Of a stretch of DNA of 32,553 nucleotides, positions 9,586-18,235 are shown in pieces (the stretch's first letter is position 1; every line of letters begins with the position of its first letter). This stretch comes from Candidatus Bipolaricaulota bacterium (lineage in GTDB: Bacteria > Bipolaricaulota > Bipolaricaulia > M55B111), in NCBI GenBank assembly GCA_021735185.1, contig JAIPHN010000006.1:1-32553 (forward strand), written 5' to 3'. Below the pieces are notes generated by a model, which worked only from the letters and a program-made list of their open reading frames with translations, was not told where the DNA came from and made no database searches. Position numbers and translations under genes: made by a program.

Positions 9586-9628
9586 GGTAAAGCTATGAAT
9601 TCTTTTTCTCTAAACGGAGGAGGAGATT

Positions 9629-10210
9629 ATGACTGACAGTAATAAAACCTACCGTACGGAAGATTTCGCCGTTCACGAACCTTTAAATAACTTGATAGAT
9701 GTACTAAGCGGCTACCCGGAGATGGATTTGGCCAAGGAGACCCTGGAGGTCGTCCTGGAGAATCAAAGGGAACTAATTGAGCTGCAGCAGGTCTCCAGTG
9801 AGGTTCAAGTGGAGGCGATGAAGCTGTATCGGGAGTTAGTCGAATCCTTTTCGGAAGAAGAGGAGCTCATCAAACGGGGACGGAGGGGCCGTCTTACCGG
9901 TTTCGGGAGCGAGGATCCTCTAGAGGTAATTACGGACCAAGCCTTCGAGGCGACCCGAAAGATGCTAGAAAAACTTACGGACAACGAAAAGGCTGTTGAA
10001 CTCATGTTAGAGGGGACGGGAGATCTCACAAAGGAGCTAGGTAAACGGGTCAATAAGCTTATGGATAGGCCCGAAATCGCGAAGAAGGATAAAAAGAAAT
10101 TGGAAGCGGTAAAAAATAACCTCATCAAACACGCCAACCAAGGGCAAGGGAGCCAGACCGGAGGTTCTCGGAGTCAGAACTTGAAGGGTGGTGGTAAAGG
10201 TGGCCCCTGA
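9629..10210 (+). CDS. Helical hypothetical protein
   Basis: GGAGGAGGAG upstream of the ATG. Heptad-rich sequence with a Gly-rich C-terminus. Overlaps the downstream HerA-like ORF. Confidence 0.7.
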   Translation: MTDSNKTYRTEDFAVHEPLNNLIDVLSGYPEMDLAKETLEVVLENQRELIELQQVSSEVQVEAMKLYRELVESFSEEEELIKRGRRGRLTGFGSEDPLEVITDQAFEATRKMLEKLTDNEKAVELMLEGTGDLTKELGKRVNKLMDRPEIAKKDKKKLEAVKNNLIKHANQGQGSQTGGSRSQNLKGGGKGGP

Positions 10211-11474
10211 ACCCGGCATGGACATGGAGCTCTACGAGAAGTTGGAAGATTTGGCGGAGAAGTCGGGCGTCCAGGGGCTTGAAGAGTACGAAGAGGCGAT
10301 CAGGGCCGCCGCTGTAACCGGTGACGAAAAGCTGATCGATCGCCTTCAAGGCGAGTTGACCGACCTCGCCATCGAGGATCCCTATCCCTTCGTTCAACCC
10401 GCAGCGGAAAAGATAAAGGGGCCGATAGAGTACGGCGACGAGCTACAGAGGGGCGTCAGGGCCGGCTTTCAGCCAAATGATTTTGGTCAGATGGCGATCA
10501 CCGGAAGGAACCAGATGGGAAAGACCAACCTGGCCAAGGTACTATTAAAGGAATTGATCCAACAAGGGATAACCGTTCACGTCTTCGACCCCAAGGAGTC
10601 CTTTCGCGGTCTGATCAACCAGCTACCGGATATACACGTCCTCAACTTGACGGAGGACGTACTTTGGAACCCCTTTGCTCCCCCCGTGGAAAACGAAAGG
10701 CTGCGTAAGTTCTGGCGGTCCAAGGTAATTGAACTAATCAACGAGCTCTTCGACCTGCTCAGCGGATCGGGCTCCTTCAGCCAAAACGCCATCTACCAAC
10801 TGTACAAAAAGGCCCGCGATCAGGACGTCTACCCGACGATCCATGACTTGAAGGATTACGTGGAGGCTCGGATGGAGAAGTTACGGGCCCGATCTATCCG
10901 GTATAACTACGCCGAACGTCTCCTGACCCGACTGGAGGCAATCATTTCCGTGATTGGCGATACCTTGAAGCCACAAGTTGGTTTCCCCCTCCAGGATCTA
11001 GCCGGAGAGAATCTGGTATTCGAATGGGGGAATGCCTCTACCCGCATTGAGAGGTTCTTGATCCTGTCGATCTTTCTCTCCCAGTACTACTGGAGGAAGA
11101 CCCGCTATCGCAAAAGAGGGACGATTGACCAAGTAATAATAGTGGACGAGGCGGAGGCCCTCTTCGACCCCAGGGACGACAAGAGCTTCAAAAAGGGGGT
11201 CCCCTTCACCAAGATCCTCGCCTCCCGCTCGAAGGAACTCGGCCTGGCAATTGTAGTCATAAACCAGAATCCAAGCCTCTCAGAGGGGATCAAGGATAAC
11301 GTGGAAACCTGGATTAGCTTCGCTCCCTCGGAAGAACATACCCACAGTGTGGGGAAAGAGATGGGCCTCGACGAGGAGCAAGAGGCTAAGTTGACCGAGC
11401 TCCAAACCGGTGAATGTATAGTCAAGATGGGCCGGTACCCGGAGCCGTTTGGCGTAAAAGCAGATCTTTTTTAG
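10188..11474 (+). CDS. HerA/DUF87-like P-loop ATPase
   Basis: Walker A ITGRNQMGKTNLAKVLLKEL, Walker B QVIIVDEAEALFD, then LASRSKELGLAIVVINQNPSLSEGIKDNVETWISF. Confidence 0.88.
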   Translation: MVVKVAPEPGMDMELYEKLEDLAEKSGVQGLEEYEEAIRAAAVTGDEKLIDRLQGELTDLAIEDPYPFVQPAAEKIKGPIEYGDELQRGVRAGFQPNDFGQMAITGRNQMGKTNLAKVLLKELIQQGITVHVFDPKESFRGLINQLPDIHVLNLTEDVLWNPFAPPVENERLRKFWRSKVIELINELFDLLSGSGSFSQNAIYQLYKKARDQDVYPTIHDLKDYVEARMEKLRARSIRYNYAERLLTRLEAIISVIGDTLKPQVGFPLQDLAGENLVFEWGNASTRIERFLILSIFLSQYYWRKTRYRKRGTIDQVIIVDEAEALFDPRDDKSFKKGVPFTKILASRSKELGLAIVVINQNPSLSEGIKDNVETWISFAPSEEHTHSVGKEMGLDEEQEAKLTELQTGECIVKMGRYPEPFGVKADLF

Positions 11475-11485
11475 AGGTGATTGTT

Positions 11486-12271
11486 ATGAGTATAGAGGAG
11501 GGAGAAGAACAAGGAATTGAGATAGAAGAAGACAAGGCCTACGTCTCGAACGAAGAATTGGAAAAGGACAACCGCCAGTTGCTGGAAGGGCTCATGGAGA
11601 AGGTGGTGCCCGCCGAACCGCTTTTTAAGGAAGACCGGGAGGCAGAAGACGGGGAGGAGGAAGAGAACAAGAGCGGAATGCTTTCCCTCCCGGAAGCAAA
11701 CTTCCTGGAACACGTCAACGATAAGCCCCTTCTTTCTACTACGAAGAGAAAGGAGGATATGGGGTTTAGCTCTTCCAAGTTCAGGCGAATCAGGAAGAAG
11801 TTGGAGGATCTGGATTTTATCAAGGACACGCAGGTCAACCGCGGGGGCAGGGGCGGAATGATCAAACTGACTGCCCTGAAAGAAAAGGGGAGAAACTTCC
11901 TCAAGCAGAGAGGAATTGACCCTCATCATCACCGCGGTGGTCTGGAGCACTTCTTTTTCGTAAACGCCGCCCAGAAGTTTCATCAAAAGCATGGTTGGAA
12001 CGTGTCCCGGGAGGTGAAGCTGGGAGACGTATATGCCGACCTCGTAGCCAGCAAAGAAGGAAAAGATAGGGTGGTAGAGATAGAAACTTCTGATCACGAG
12101 GAAACTGTGGAGAAGATTCACACTTTGTTGAATCAGGTGGACCAGGTCTGGATTGCGACTGCAACGGAACAGCTTCAGGAGAAGTTCGCTCAAACCCTAG
12201 GAAAACGTCTCTCCGAGGAGGAGCAAAAAGAGAGTGTGGAAATTATCAGGGCCCAGAAGTTTAGTAAGTAA
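11486..12271 (+). CDS. Winged-helix protein with C-terminal restriction-endonuclease-like domain
   Basis: wHTH (FSSSKFRRIRKKLEDLDFIKDTQVNRGGRGGMIKLTALKEKGRNFL), then GLEHFFFVNAAQKFHQKHGWNVSREVKLGDVYADLVASKEGKDRVVEIETSD, an E..(V/L).(Y/D)AD...VEIE pattern. ATG at 11486 with AGAGGTG upstream. Confidence 0.7.
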   Translation: MSIEEGEEQGIEIEEDKAYVSNEELEKDNRQLLEGLMEKVVPAEPLFKEDREAEDGEEEENKSGMLSLPEANFLEHVNDKPLLSTTKRKEDMGFSSSKFRRIRKKLEDLDFIKDTQVNRGGRGGMIKLTALKEKGRNFLKQRGIDPHHHRGGLEHFFFVNAAQKFHQKHGWNVSREVKLGDVYADLVASKEGKDRVVEIETSDHEETVEKIHTLLNQVDQVWIATATEQLQEKFAQTLGKRLSEEEQKESVEIIRAQKFSK

Positions 12272-12273
12272 AA

Positions 12274-13281
12274 ATGGGTGCCGTTTCTGTAGAAGGTCGA
12301 GCTCAAAGGTCCGGGATGAACAGCCACCAAAGAGAAGTGCGGAAATTTTTCGAGCTGCTTTTCCCCGTAAAGAGAGGGTGGATAGAACTGCGACCCTTCC
12401 TGGCGGGGGAGCCGGTGAGGGAGGAGAGAGCGTGGATCTCGGTTAAAGACAAATCGAATCTGGTCCAAAGAGCTTTGGAGATGGGAAGTTGGCTTGATAC
12501 TTACTTCGGCGTCGCCGTCAGGAGCCGGGAAAGCAAGCAAAGACATAATGCGCAAAAGAAATACCTTAGTTTCTTAACCACCTTATTTGCCGACCTCGAT
12601 GCCAAGGACTTCTCCAAGGGAATGGACGGGGCTAGAGGTAAAGTAGAGAATTTCCACCTTAAACCTTCCGTCATAGTAAACTCTGGACATGGCTTCCATC
12701 TCTATTTTCTTTTAAATGAACCGGTCGAACTGGGGGAGTCCAGGGTGAGGGGAGTGGAGGCGTTGCTTAAGGCCTTGGGGCAGGAGCTTAACGGGGATAG
12801 CATCTCCCTAGCACAAATACTGCGAGTACCCGCTACTTGCAACTGGAAGGACCCCTTTGCTCCCCGACCGGTTCGGATGGTAAAGCTGGAGGATAGACGC
12901 TACGATATTGACTCATTGAAGGAGGCCCTCGACTGGAGAGAGGAAAGCGAGAAGCTTGCTGAAAGTGCGAAAACTAGCTCCCCTCACTTGCCTGAATCTA
13001 CGGAATCCATCGAGCTTGATAGTTTAGAGATCAGCCAGAGGATGAAGCAACTGATTCGCCAAGGGAGAGAGGGTAAATTTAAAGAGTCTTATCCCAGCCG
13101 GTCGGAATGTGATCAGGCGGTCATCACTTCTCTTCTTTCCTCCGGTTATGGAGAAAAAGTCATAAAGTCCGTCTTTGAAAGTTTCCCAATCGGCGAAAAG
13201 TATCGAGAAAAGGGCAAACACGGGGACAAGTATCTCGCCCACAGCATCAAGCGAGCGAGGCTCTATTTGGCCAAACCATAA
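12274..13281 (+). CDS. PrimPol/RepB-like archaeo-eukaryotic primase with primase C-terminal-type domain
   Basis: TTLFADLDAKDF, VIVNSGHGFHLYFLLNEPV and LAQILRVPATCNWKDPFAPRPVRM match primase-polymerase motifs. C-terminus: SECDQAVITSLLSSGYGEKVIKSVF...YLAHSIKRARLYLAK. Confidence 0.85.
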   Translation: MGAVSVEGRAQRSGMNSHQREVRKFFELLFPVKRGWIELRPFLAGEPVREERAWISVKDKSNLVQRALEMGSWLDTYFGVAVRSRESKQRHNAQKKYLSFLTTLFADLDAKDFSKGMDGARGKVENFHLKPSVIVNSGHGFHLYFLLNEPVELGESRVRGVEALLKALGQELNGDSISLAQILRVPATCNWKDPFAPRPVRMVKLEDRRYDIDSLKEALDWREESEKLAESAKTSSPHLPESTESIELDSLEISQRMKQLIRQGREGKFKESYPSRSECDQAVITSLLSSGYGEKVIKSVFESFPIGEKYREKGKHGDKYLAHSIKRARLYLAKP

Positions 13282-13720
13282 CACTTCTTCCCTTATTTTT
13301 CTTTAACTTCTTTGACCCCCAACCTAACCGGCATACCTTTTGATTTCCCCCTTTTGTAAGAGAAAAGAAGAAAAAGAAAAAGATAAAAAAATAAGAGTAG
13401 AGAGAAAGATAGTTGAAAAGAGACTAGATCATTCTTACGCACTCACCAAAGGGGCGCAACTCAGTAGGTTCTCGGGTAGGTTACTATAGGGGCTTAACTA
13501 AGTTTGGCGCTCACAAGGTCAGCTACGTGATAGACAGCGCCTAATAGTTGCTGCTCGTTGGCGCTTCGGTTGGAGCTCAGTCCTGCAAAGGGGTCCTTCG
13601 CGCTAGTGACGCTAAACTGCGCGAACGGAGGCGCTGAATGGTCAGTAGCTGAGGGGTTCGCCTACGTTTAAGTGACCTACGTGAGGGGCGCCGCTGGTTC
13701 GCTGGCTCATCTGTGATCTG

Positions 13721-13774
13721 TCAGTTAGACTGCGCAGGACGTGCGCTCCGCTTGACAGGCTGTAGTCTAACTGA
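13721..13774. repeat. Perfect 11-bp inverted repeat (TCAGTTAGACT / AGTCTAACTGA)
   Basis: Arms at 13721-13731 and 13764-13774 in the noncoding block after the primase gene. Confidence 0.85.
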
Positions 13775-14076
13775 ACATCTTGGGGGAGGTGCTGAGGGCG
13801 CAAGGGAGTAACAGAGTGGGCGGGGCGCGGGAAGCAAGGGTTAGTCCGAGGGAGAAGAAAAAGCTAATGTCTCGTGGCGGGCAGGCGGTCGCAAGTGTGG
13901 CGTGTGGCGTACGGAAGGGAGAGCTAGACGCGAGACGGTTTGGGCGCAGTGGGGAGAGGCAGGTCGCCTCCGCGGGAAACACCTCTTTGACCTTAAGGAA
14001 ATAAAGGTCGGCAGAGACGATTCCGGACGCTTCGGCTCAGAGCCTCTCCGGGCGCCAAATCCGGGAGAAGCTCTCG

Positions 14077-14091
14077 CCTGCCTCCGGCAGG
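14077..14091. other. Short stem-loop CCTGCC-TCC-GGCAGG
   Basis: Perfect 6-bp stem with a 3-nt loop. Confidence 0.6.
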
Positions 14092-14104
14092 AATCCTTAA
14101 CAGG

Positions 14105-14320
14105 GGCAATTACTGAAACTATAGCTTCACAAATTTCGCGCTTGTGCAGTGTCGCTGGGACTTCGAGAGATTTCACGGGGCGGAGGAAAAAATTAGAGGA
14201 GAGTAAAAAAGCTCGAAGCTTCCTGGAAAGATTTGAAACTAGTCGGCAATTACTGAAGATATAGCTTCAAAGAATTAGCGCAGCTGCGGATCTGTAGGCT
14301 ACTTGGCGCAGTTTCACGGG
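14105..14320. repeat. Duplicated ~75-nt noncoding unit
   Basis: GGCAATTACTGAAACTATAGCTTCACAAATTTCGCGC (14105-14141) and GGCAATTACTGAAGATATAGCTTCAAAGAATTAGCGC (14245-14281) match at 31/37 positions. Each is followed by TTTCACGGG at nearly the same offset (14171-14179 and 14312-14320). Confidence 0.8.
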
Positions 14321-14377
14321 AAGGCGCAGTCAAAATCGCTGCGGAAGTTAGGTACAATCTAAGTCAGGAGGTCAACT

Positions 14378-15187
14378 ATGGCTAACACGAAGATCGAGTG
14401 GACCGAGGAGACCTGGAATCCTGTTACCGGTTGTGAGGAGGTAAGCGGTAGCTGGGTGCACTGTTATGCCGAGGTGATGGCCAGAAGGTTGCAGGCGATG
14501 GGCCAGGACAAGTACGAGGACGGCTTTGAAGTTCGGGTACACGAATCAGAGCTAAACAGACCAAACCATTGGCGGGTACCGTGCAAGGTGTTCGTCAGCT
14601 CGATGGGCGACACCTTCCACGAGCAAGTGCCGGACGAATTTATCGAGCGGATACAACAGGTGATTGCGGACAACGAGGTGCACATCTTCCAACTGTTGAC
14701 GAAACGGGCGGAGCGCCTTCGGGATTTTCCGGAGTGGCCGGACAACGCCTGAATCGGCGTCACGGTAGAGAACAACCGCGCTCGCTCGCGCATCAAGTAT
14801 CTTAAAAATTTGCGGGCTCCGGTCCGCTTTATTTCGCTCGAGCCGCTGCTGGAGCCTTTGACGGACCTGGGCGAGCAGTTGCGGGAGAATGGGGTCAACT
14901 GGGTGATCGTGGGAGGAGAGAGCGGAACGCAAGCGAGACGGTTGGAGTTAGACTGGATCCGCGACCTGATAGAGGAGTACAAGGACCAAGATGTTGCGAT
15001 CTTCGTCAAGCAACTGGGCACGCGCTGGGAGATGGAGCAAGCAGGCACGAGGGGTAAGGGCGAGGAAATGGAGGGCTGGCCGGAGGAGCTAAAGCTGAGA
15101 CGGTATCCGGAGGCGGCTGACTACCTAAATAAAGGAGCAGGGCGCCTAAAGACAGGTGGCCTTAAGAGAAGGGCGCTCAGCCGCTGA
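14378..15187 (+). pseudogene. DUF5131 (phage Gp37/Gp68-like) gene with in-frame TGA
   Basis: 14378-14752 and 14810-15187 share a frame, interrupted by TGA at 14750-14752. The joined reading ...LRDFPEWPDNA*IGVTVENNRARSRIKYLKNLRAPVRFISLEPLLEPL...WVIVGGESGTQARRLELDWIRDL...FVKQLG is continuous DUF5131-like. Confidence 0.85.
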
Positions 15188-15269
15188 AGAGGATCCTAGG
15201 GTACTGAAAGACGCAGTTTTAGGCCTGCGGCTAAAAAAACAGGGCTAAGACCGGCCAAAACGGCTATCT

Positions 15270-16098
15270 TCAACCGCTTTGAAACTGATCGTACTTCTCC
15301 AAGGCCGACCGGTCGACGGACTTCTCCTGGCGGCTAATTGACTCTCTCAGGTCCTGATAGGTGAGGGAGGGCGCTTGGTGTGGCTTTGCCAGCTCTTACT
15401 TCTCTACCTACTTACTCTTCACGGCTTTGAGGAAGCGCTGACGGGCCGCCCTTTCACACATCTCGGCGATATCGGCACCGCTGTAGCCTTGAGTCTGCTG
15501 CGCCAATTCGTTCAGGCGGGCGCCGTGGTTGGCTAGCTGCTGGCTGACGGGTCTCTCTTCCAGGTGAAGGACAAATAGTTGCGCTCTTTCCTTACTATCG
15601 GGAAGTCCTACGTAGGCTGTTCTATCAATTCTCTCCGGTCTTAAAAAATCTCCATCTATTAACCAGGGCTTGTTTGTTGGAGACTGAGAGCACTAACACG
15701 TCGGCTTCTTGCTCCTCAAATCTGTCCAATTCGGAAAGGAATTGGGTGACTACGCGGGGGGTGACGGGAGAGTTACCGAGCGATTCGCGCCGGGGGACAA
15801 AGGGTTCCGCTTCGTCAAGGAAGATCACTGCCGGAGCTGCTTTCTCGGCCTGACGGAACAGGTCTCTGACTCCTAGCTCAGCGGCAGTAGCCTTAGCCAG
15901 CCGGGTCTTGCCCGTGCCCGGCGGTCCGTAGAAGAACAACCCCGCGCTCGAGCTCATAATCCCGAACGCAGTCCAAGGCAAACACGTTGGAAGATGAGCT
16001 CCGGGCCGTGAGGTCCGTTTCGGGTTAAAAACCCCTTGAATATTTTTTGTCTGGACCTGCCGCTTGATAGGCCTCCTGTTTAAATCACCGTTGCTCAT
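15270..16098 (-). pseudogene. Degraded Cdc48/PAN-like AAA+ ATPase
   Basis: AGLFFYGPPGTGKTRLAKATAAELGV then LFRQAEKAAPAVIFLDEAEPFVPRR, with the segment between Walker A and B shortened. Another frame continues PWLIDGDFLRPERIDRTAYVGLPD...LAQQTQGYSGADIAEMCERAARQRFLKAVKSK*, then after two in-frame stops SLTYQDLRESISRQEKSVDRSALEKYDQFQSG*. The 5' end is uncertain. Confidence 0.82.
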
Positions 16099-16403
16099 TA
16101 TCCTCCTGGTTTCCTTCCTTCAAGCTGTCCAGCGTACCCCAGTTCTGTTCGAGGCCTGGCCCAAACTGAGCAAGATTTCCCTCTACTTGATTTTCGGTCG
16201 GATCGGGAACCAGGCGAGAAAAATTACAATCGGAAGAGCTAAGGGCAGTAAAGATTACCTTACTCGTCCAATGAATCGGAAGGTGACTAACCCCCCATTA
16301 CGAGTTGACTTAACCTAAGCTTTGTCTCCTAGAACGAAAAGGGATTCACGGGGACGATGGTTCTAGATGCTTCTCGTTGATTTTTACACATTTTTACTAT
16401 AAG

Positions 16404-16442
16404 GTAAACGTATGTATTTACTTTGTGGGTAAAGTGGGTAAA
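16404..16442. promoter_or_regulatory. Candidate AbiEi operator: IR GTAAA-N8-TTTAC plus tandem GTGGGTAAA x2
   Basis: GTAAA 16404-16408 / TTTAC 16417-16421, then GTGGGTAAA at 16425-16433 and 16434-16442, upstream of the abiEi start. Confidence 0.5.
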
Positions 16443-16491
16443 ACTTAAAAAGTTTTTTATCTAACATCTTCTCTGGTTGGATGTGTTTACC

Positions 16492-17304
16492 ATGTCTCAA
16501 AAAGACGTAGATAATAAAAGTGCGGATAGTGTTGAGTCCCTATCGCCCACCGAGCAGCGCATCTACTCGCAGTTGTACTCACAACGGATTATCACCACTG
16601 AAGACGTCAAGGAAATTGTAGGCGGTCCCCACAAAAGTGCCAATTATATCAATAACCTGCGACGCAAGGGGTACCTGCAAAAGATCCGCAAAGGCCTTCA
16701 CGCCATAGTGCCCCCTAACCTGGTGGGAGAAGAGTTTAAACCCGACAAGTTTTTGGTGGCAAGTAAATTAAAGGACGACTACTATCTTGCCTATCATTCC
16801 GCTCTGGAGTTACACGGGGTGGCCCAATCCGCCTACAACACGATCTGGGTCGCTTGCAAGAACCCATCCGAGCCCTTTTCCTACCAAGGGATAGACTATC
16901 GCTTTGCGACCACCGGGCATTTTTTTGGTTTGACTCAGACGAACCGGCAGAACAACACTTTACGGATAAGCGATCGGGAAAAGACCCTTCTAGATTGCAT
17001 TCGCAGGCCCAAATACGCGGGAGGGTGGGAGGAACTGGTGAAAAGTATCGAAAGTCTCCCCTCCATCACCAGCGAGCGCCTGCTCGGTTATATGGAGAAA
17101 TTTTCCGAGCAAGGACTCTACCAAAAGACGGGTTTCGTCTTAGAGAACATCGAGTTGCCCATCCCTCAGGAGACGATCGCTAAACTTCAGTCTCATGTGG
17201 GCCAACGGACCTATTACATAGATAAGAACAAGCGGTCCCACTACGTTTCTGCCTGGAACCTGATGGTGCCGGACAACTGGGGGGAGATGTTCTACCGTGG
17301 CTAG
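16492..17304 (+). CDS. abiEi: AbiEi-family antitoxin (type IV TA)
   Basis: N-terminal wHTH (IITTEDVKEIVGGPHKSANYINNLRRKGYLQKIRKGLHAIVPP), then YYLAYHSALELHGVAQSAYNTIWVA and ISDREKTLLDCIRRPKYAGGWEEL. Overlaps an AbiEii-like gene. Confidence 0.9.
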   Translation: MSQKDVDNKSADSVESLSPTEQRIYSQLYSQRIITTEDVKEIVGGPHKSANYINNLRRKGYLQKIRKGLHAIVPPNLVGEEFKPDKFLVASKLKDDYYLAYHSALELHGVAQSAYNTIWVACKNPSEPFSYQGIDYRFATTGHFFGLTQTNRQNNTLRISDREKTLLDCIRRPKYAGGWEELVKSIESLPSITSERLLGYMEKFSEQGLYQKTGFVLENIELPIPQETIAKLQSHVGQRTYYIDKNKRSHYVSAWNLMVPDNWGEMFYRG

Positions 17305-18235
17305 ATTGGATAGACAGACTTTTGAAGAGTTGTCAGTAGAGACCGGGTTTCAGATTGACGTGCTAGAAAAAGTCTACCGTCTGATCGAGCTTTTGAGGGA
17401 AATTTCGGACCTCGAATTGAGGACCAAGTTGGTTCTCAAAGGAGGGACTGCCATCAACTTCCTCTATTTCGACTATCCCCGCTTGTCAGTAGATATAGAC
17501 CTCGATTATATCGGCGCGGTGGAAAAGAAAAAGATGTTGGAAGAAAGGGAGAAAATCCTTGGCACGTTGGAGCGGCTGTTTCGGACATTTGATTATGAAA
17601 CCCGAGAGAGAAGTTCCTACGCGCTAAATCGACACGACCTGTTTTACGAAAACTCCGCCGGCAATCGGGACAGGGTACAAGTTGAGATCAATTTTCTCAA
17701 AAGGGCCACGATACTTGAATCCCGGGAAGTTGAATTTAGCCATCCTTTTGATTTTGCCAGTTTTCCCATCCTTACCTTACGGGGAGAGGAACTGTTTGGA
17801 AGAAAATTTAGCGCCCTAGCTCAGCGCTCATCCGCAAGGGACCTCTATGACGTATACGAGTTACTGAATGGAGGGTACGAGTATGATAAAGCAACGATGA
17901 AGAAGTGTTTTCTGTTTTCCGTCTGTCTCGATCAGGACCCCCGTCAAATTAGATCGGCTTCTGAGATCATGGAAGCTATAACTTACGATGACGTGAGAAG
18001 GAGGCTTCTCCCCCTATTACAGAAAGGGGAGTCAGTCGAGCTGAATCGGCTTAAAAGTAAGGTCCGACCGCTCGTGAATCAGTTTTTGACCCTCAACAAA
18101 GGCGAGGCTGAGTTCGTAACTGGCCTGTTTGAGGATGGGACATACCGACCTGATTTACTGTTTGATGAAACGGAATATAGCCGGTCTCTAGTTGATCACC
18201 CCGGTATAGAGTGGAGGCTGGAAAACATGGACTGA
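17297..18235 (+). CDS. abiEii: AbiEii/AbiGii-family nucleotidyltransferase toxin
   Basis: KLVLKGGTAINFLYFDYPRLSVDIDLDYIG is the diagnostic nucleotidyltransferase motif. 8-nt overlap with abiEi. Confidence 0.93.
   Translation: MARLDRQTFEELSVETGFQIDVLEKVYRLIELLREISDLELRTKLVLKGGTAINFLYFDYPRLSVDIDLDYIGAVEKKKMLEEREKILGTLERLFRTFDYETRERSSYALNRHDLFYENSAGNRDRVQVEINFLKRATILESREVEFSHPFDFASFPILTLRGEELFGRKFSALAQRSSARDLYDVYELLNGGYEYDKATMKKCFLFSVCLDQDPRQIRSASEIMEAITYDDVRRRLLPLLQKGESVELNRLKSKVRPLVNQFLTLNKGEAEFVTGLFEDGTYRPDLLFDETEYSRSLVDHPGIEWRLENMD

Noticed and set aside
13767-14264. Overlapping ORFs in the GC-rich block (74-120 aa)
   Set aside because: Arg/Gly/Ala-rich low-quality translations on both strands, no start signals or family patterns, and they overlap the duplicated noncoding unit.
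14750-14752. Genetic code reassignment of TGA to Trp
   Set aside because: TGA is a functional stop for many intact genes here, including the ATGA overlaps at 6070-6073 and 6774-6777 and the ends of the VWA and AbiEii genes.
16064-16318. 84-aa plus-strand ORF at 16064
   Set aside because: No start signal or family pattern; it partly overlaps the AAA+ pseudogene on the other strand.
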